From contig OY987243.1 in assembly GCA_963920765.1 (NCBI GenBank), positions 18,657,419 to 18,721,418 of the forward strand: a DNA stretch of 64,000 nt, written 5' to 3'. The notes below the pieces were generated by a model. The model did no database searches, was not told the origin of the DNA, and saw nothing but the letters and a program-made list of their open reading frames with translations. This DNA is from Ulota crispa. Taxonomy: Eukaryota; Streptophyta; Bryopsida; Orthotrichales; Orthotrichaceae. The position numbers and the translations under genes are program-made. Shown piece after piece: positions 59,973-64,000 of the stretch (position 1 is its first letter; every line of letters starts with the position of its first letter).

Positions 59973-60775
59973 TTAGCATGTTATAGAATAAAATTGGCAT
60001 TAATTGGCATTTTATTGTCTTGAGTTTCATATATTTCATTCATACCTCCAATTCCAATCAAGCATATCAAAATTCAACCCCAAAATTTTAAAATCCAATT
60101 TTTGATAAATTGTTTTGTGTCAAAAGCATGGTTTCACAAGAAAATTGATTGAAAAATATTGGTGATGAATTTTTGAGAATTAATTGCATGAATGTAAAAG
60201 AAAAATTTATACGCACATTTTCCATGCTAAAAAATCCTCCTTACCTTACGTAACAAAAACTTGACCTTCAAAAGATTTAATGTGACTTGAAATATGCCCA
60301 AATTTTGTAAAATAGATGTTTCTCTATAATAATCAAAATTTGCTATTTGACCTACATACTGTGACTAAGTTTGTACCTTTGAACATGGTGTTGTGTTTGT
60401 TTGGTGAAAAGCTATTTGAAAAGTACAAACTTGCATTTTACAAAATTTGGGCATATTGCAAGTGACATTGAATCGTTTGGTCAAGTTTTTGTTACTTAAA
60501 GTAAGGGGGATTTCTTTAGCATAGAAAAGATGTACATATGAATGTTTCTTACATATTCATGCTATTAATTCTCAAAAAGTCATCACCAGTGTTTTTCAAT
60601 CACTTTTCTTGTGAAACCATGCTTTTCACACAAAATAGTTTACCAAAAATTGGATTTCAAATTTTTGGGGTTGAATTTTGATATGCTTGATTGGAATTGG
60701 GGGTATGAATGAAATATATGAAACTGAAGACAACAAAATGCCAATTAATGCTAGTTTTATTCTATAACATGCTAA
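59973..60775. mobile_element. Foldback element of ~0.80 kb, type 2
   Basis: Inverted arms of about 290 bp start TTAGCATGTTATAGAATAAA on the left, matched at the right end. They run through ATGCCAATTAATGC-like, ATATTTCATTCATACC and TTGGTGATGA motifs. The inner part resembles type 1, so the two are distant relatives. Confidence 0.7.
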
Positions 60776-60779
60776 GTGG

Positions 60780-61265
60780 TAAATGGAGGCAACAAACTTT
60801 GTTGGACTTGGAGGGCATTATATTGCTGCCCCTAAACTATCCATGGATTGTGAGAAGTTTTGGAGTGCGGTTTGATGAAGGTGAGAGGGGTCAGTTCAAT
60901 TCAAGATTTTATGTTATTTTTGTAGTTTTATTTGGGGGGATGCTACTAGATGCTTTAAGGAGTGATTTTACAAATTTCTATACTTTTAGTTTTTGGGTAT
61001 TGAAAACTTGTTTTTTTTTTCAAAATTTGAGAAGCATTTATAAGGGAAATTTTGAAGAACCACCCTTACCCCTCTCTAGGATTACTTGAGAAACATGATC
61101 TTCTTCATTATCAAACATTAGTGCCAATATTCCAAGCCTCTTTAATTTATATTTTTTCATAAATTAACAAATTAGCTTCATTTATACACATCATGAAAGT
61201 TAATTTGTGTATTGTCATAAATTAACAAAAAAAAATTATTTGCATATTTGATATCATATTAATTA
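60780..61265. other. Intergenic, nothing recognised
   Basis: An open frame from 60709 starts inside the foldback element and lacks features. AT-rich to 61265. Confidence 0.45.
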
Positions 61266-61269
61266 TGAC

Positions 61270-61680
61270 AAAGCATTAAAGTGTTTGTATTGCAACACCC
61301 CCTCAAGTGAAAGGTTAGTCAACAATTTACAATGATCATCTTTTAAAAGTTTATGAATAGAGAAGCCAAATTCAACTCTGGCCACGCTAAGGAATATGGT
61401 GGCTTTATGGCCACAAAAGTTGCCCAATGATTGCCATGTGGCATATGCCAAGTGCAATTTTTTTATAGGGAACCAATGGGTGCTTAATTTGTGCACATTG
61501 TCAAGAGTTAATTTGTTGATTTTTCCATTTATTTTTAGAAAACGTAAATTAAAGAGACTTGCAATATCCCCCTCTGGGAAGCCTATAATGTCACCTAAAT
61601 ATTTAATCCTAACTCACTTGGGCCCTCTTCCAAGAGGAGAGAAGAAGAGCCTCTATAACACATGAGTTCAATTTTTGAGA
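61270..61680 (-). pseudogene. Possible LINE-type reverse transcriptase fragment
   Basis: Read on the minus strand, adjoining frames give IKYLGDIIGFPEGD, FLKINGKINKLTLDNVHKLS, then IKKLHLAYATWQSLGN. The order YLG, then K(I/x)NGKI, then a short loop before a hydrophobic stretch resembles the end of the reverse transcriptase domain in plant non-LTR elements. An LRR-like reading of SLFNLRFL is an alternative. Several frameshifts. Weak call. Confidence 0.3.
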
Positions 61681-61689
61681 AGTTCTTAG

Positions 61690-62512
61690 AAGGGTGCTTT
61701 TAGAAATTGCTTGACTTAGAAAGTTCACCTAGCAGGTGAAAAAGGAGAATAAACAAACGGTGGGAGTTCCAAGCTTACAATCCGTAAGCCCTGAGCTGTG
61801 AGGGCTGGAGTGAGCAAACCTGCATTCTTGTGCCCTCATACGCAATGTCGCACGGGCTTTGTAAGCCTCATGTGTGCAGGCCTAGAGTTATCGTTGCTTG
61901 GGAAGGAGTTGGTACTTTGAAATTAAGGTTGTTCAATTAACCACGTGAATTGGGTTCATTGGAGGAGTCTCTCTTCTCGCGCAACTACGACCTCTTAGAA
62001 GGCGTAGCAGGAGCGCAAACGCATTGGAGGTGAGCCAAGACAGCAATCACCAAAAGACTTCCACCTTCGCTTCACGATATTTCTCTGTTGAAGTCTCTCC
62101 TGGCGCTTGTCATGCAAGCTTTTGGAGGCGCATGGAGGGTCCAGAGACTCAAGGAGAGGAGCCGCTTGAATCCAATTCTCTCTCTGCGCAATGCCCCGTC
62201 CTCTTTAGAGGCGCAGGAAGGGTTTGACTATGTGGGGAGAGAAGGTCTTCTCCAATTCTATTGTTTTCTCTACACTTTGTTTAATTTGGTTTCATTCCAA
62301 TCACTCCCTGAGCTTAGCCATGCTACTTTCGAAGGCATAGCCATTATCAATGGCTCAAGGAGAGACTCTTGCAATTCTCATTGGATCATTAGAATTACCC
62401 TTGCTCAGAGCCAGCGCCGATGTTGCTGCACTCCTTGCACACAAGACTGCAGCAGTCGAAGGAGTAGAGGAGGATGGGCCCATAGGAGGTGAATCTCAAA
62501 GTGCAAGATTCC
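61690..62512. other. GC-richer region with unrecognised frames
   Basis: Positions 61730-62500 are less AT-rich. A plus-strand frame 62088-62492 (134 residues, Arg/Ser-rich) has no recognised domain and no clear start context. No gene is called. Confidence 0.35.
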
Positions 62513-62516
62513 TTAA

Positions 62517-63436
62517 CTCCTAAAGCACCAAAGTCCCCTCGGGAGACAAATGGAATTCCGGGCATGTACCTATGGCTAACCTACTTTTTGTGATTTTTTG
62601 AAACTTTTATTGGAGTTGAAGAATTCAAAGACCTGCGTGGGAATGTAACTTTTATTTCATTTTGGCATTCATTGAAAAAGTTATGCATGAAAATCTGAAA
62701 AATGTTGCTCTCCAGGCAGCAAAAAACTTCTTTAAAAATTTCATTTTTTTCAAATAAAAATTTGAAATAGGTTCTTTAGACTTATACAGACATGGGGATC
62801 TTTGAATCATTCAATTATCATAGGTGAGATGAAAGTTATAAGGAGTTTTTGTTTACGAGCAGTTCTAGATTCTCTACTCTAAAATAAACTTTGAAATCCT
62901 TTATTTTATTCAATTTTCAATATTTTGGAAAAAAAAACTAAACCAAAGGATATAGATTGTTTATCACAACATTATGATCGTTGGAATTTGTATTTTTCAT
63001 TTTAATAATGAATTTCTTAACAATTTAATGTTTTGACTCAAACTTTATTTCTTTTTATGTACTAATTTTTCCCATGTATTGTATAGTTCCAATTGATTTG
63101 AAAATTCTCCCACATATACCTAACTTAGTTTCTTACATGGAAAAAATAAACCTCAACTTTGTGTAGAGCAATTTTTTTGCTCTAAGAGTGGTCAAAGTCT
63201 TTTGAAATTTTTGAGCAACACTAAAAAAAACTTTTTTCTACAATTCAAATGTAAATATCTCACTCATTTTTGTGTAGATTAAGCTGATTTTTTTTACCAC
63301 ATGTACCTCTTATTGGCTACTGTAAAATCTTACGATTAAATTTTTGTAATTTTTTTTTTTAAGCTATTGAACTTGCTTTCTAAAAGTGGTAGTTTTTTGT
63401 GTTTTTTGCAGAAAAAATGGCTTGGTCCTTTAGGGG
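62517..63436 (-). mobile_element. TTAA-family element copy G (920 bp)
   Basis: Flanked by TTAA at 62513-62516 and 63437-63440. It begins CTCCTAAAGCACCAAAG (two changes) and ends TTGGTCCTTTAGGGG. It has the same orientation as copy A and is collinear with it, including GTTGCTCTCCAGGCAGC and CCTTTAGGGGTTAA. Confidence 0.8.
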
Positions 63437-63529
63437 TTAAAATACCGTGAATATTAGTAACATGCTATCATTGTCTGGTTACTTATGTATATTATTTGAA
63501 TTTTGATATGGCTCTTTTATGCCATTTAG

Positions 63530-63761
63530 CCCTTGAACGACCATAGGAAATTGTATGTACGCTGACGTATAATTGTCATTTACTATCGATAAGAAATTTG
63601 AATTTGGAATCTCAAGTAGCTCACTAGAACAGCATTGATCTATTCTCCAACTTTATTGTTGGTCTCAAATGTAATAAAAGTGTGGATCCATTCCAAATAC
63701 CCAAAAAAAAAAATAATTCCATATTGTACTGGTCGCAAAGGATTTTTTTGTCATTTAAAGG
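63530..63761. mobile_element. Second copy of the 230-bp TTAA MITE
   Basis: Matches 41811-42038 throughout. The flanks are TTAG (63526-63529) and TTAA (63762-63765). The left end is CCCTTGAACGACCA. Confidence 0.65.
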
Positions 63762-63896
63762 TTAAATAGTGGCGTTATTCTCAATTATGCTGTTCATTCT
63801 ATAATATATATAGTTTTGCCTCGATACAATTATCTTTATAAAAAAAAGGCTTGGGTAAGATGACTGTCTGTTGTCTTGATAGAGATTCCTCTATTA

Positions 63897-64000
63897 TGTA
63901 GATACTTGTTATTTATTTATGTTTGTGTTAATTTCAATAAATCAACAGTTGAGGCAAAAAGAGTAGTCGTGGTAAGGACCACGGTTTGGTGACAGAGCAT
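63897..64000 (-). mobile_element. SINE-like element, 3' part, cut by the window end
   Basis: Complement of 29652-29755 (TGTAGATACTTGTTAT ... GACCACGGTTTGGTGACAG). The tRNA-like head would lie beyond the window. Confidence 0.7.

Noticed and set aside
60709-61089. 126-residue plus-strand frame
   Set aside because: It starts inside a foldback element and continues into AT-rich DNA with no recognisable features.
1-64000. CRISPR arrays, bacterial operons or phage genes
   Set aside because: Introns, TATA and poly(A) signals and eukaryotic transposons show nuclear DNA; the tandem arrays lack CRISPR repeat and spacer organisation.

Overview
The window looks like nuclear DNA of a land plant, probably not a flowering plant. 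It is AT-rich and gene-poor, with GT-AG introns from about 100 to 1,500 bp, a TATA promoter and a telo-box-like motif. Most of it is layers of decayed DNA transposons. All gene models below were built by eye from reading frames and splice sites; no database search was possible.

Three real or decayed host-type genes can be supported. (1) 7433-9062 (+): a secreted protein of 383 residues made of two tandem HsbA-like domains (hydrophobic-surface-binding / galactomannoprotein type, a family known mainly from fungi), in three exons, with a TATA box at 6451 and a poly(A) signal at 9378. It reads at first like two adjacent genes, but an intron with matching phase joins them. (2) 13544-15284 (-): a 199-residue protein in six coding exons, including one of 34 nt, with an arginine-rich mitochondrial-type N-terminus and a J-like domain in which HPD is replaced by HPE. 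(3) 30760-36274 (+): a multi-exon gene ending in a region like the SAM-binding half of a DNA methylase. A 3,477-bp CACTA transposon sits inside one of its coding exons with a perfect 3-bp target duplication.

The rest is dominated by elements with TTAA targets and CCCCTAAAGGACC-type inverted ends: at least seven related ~0.9-kb elements, some smaller relatives, and a decayed piggyBac transposase at 43606-45246 (-) that could belong to the same system. Three of these elements lie end to end, sharing single TTAA sites (40915 to 42043 and beyond). There are also two Mutator-type foldback elements with 9-bp duplications, CACTA-type and TA-target MITEs, two 0.8-kb foldbacks, a tRNA-like SINE, a degenerate ~180-bp tandem array, and a 6.85-kb giant inverted repeat (47839-54689) with matching ~55-60-bp tandem arrays in both arms.

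Layout: 1-5.7 kb repeats; 6.1-9.4 kb HsbA-type gene; 9.5-13.5 kb MITEs and microsatellites; 13.5-17 kb J-like gene and its 5' region; 17-30 kb MITEs, inverted repeats, satellite and SINE; 30.7-36.3 kb disrupted methylase-like gene; 37.6-42.6 kb chained TTAA elements; 43.6-45.3 kb piggyBac relic; 47.8-54.7 kb giant inverted repeat; 56.7-64 kb TTAA elements, foldbacks and a truncated SINE copy.
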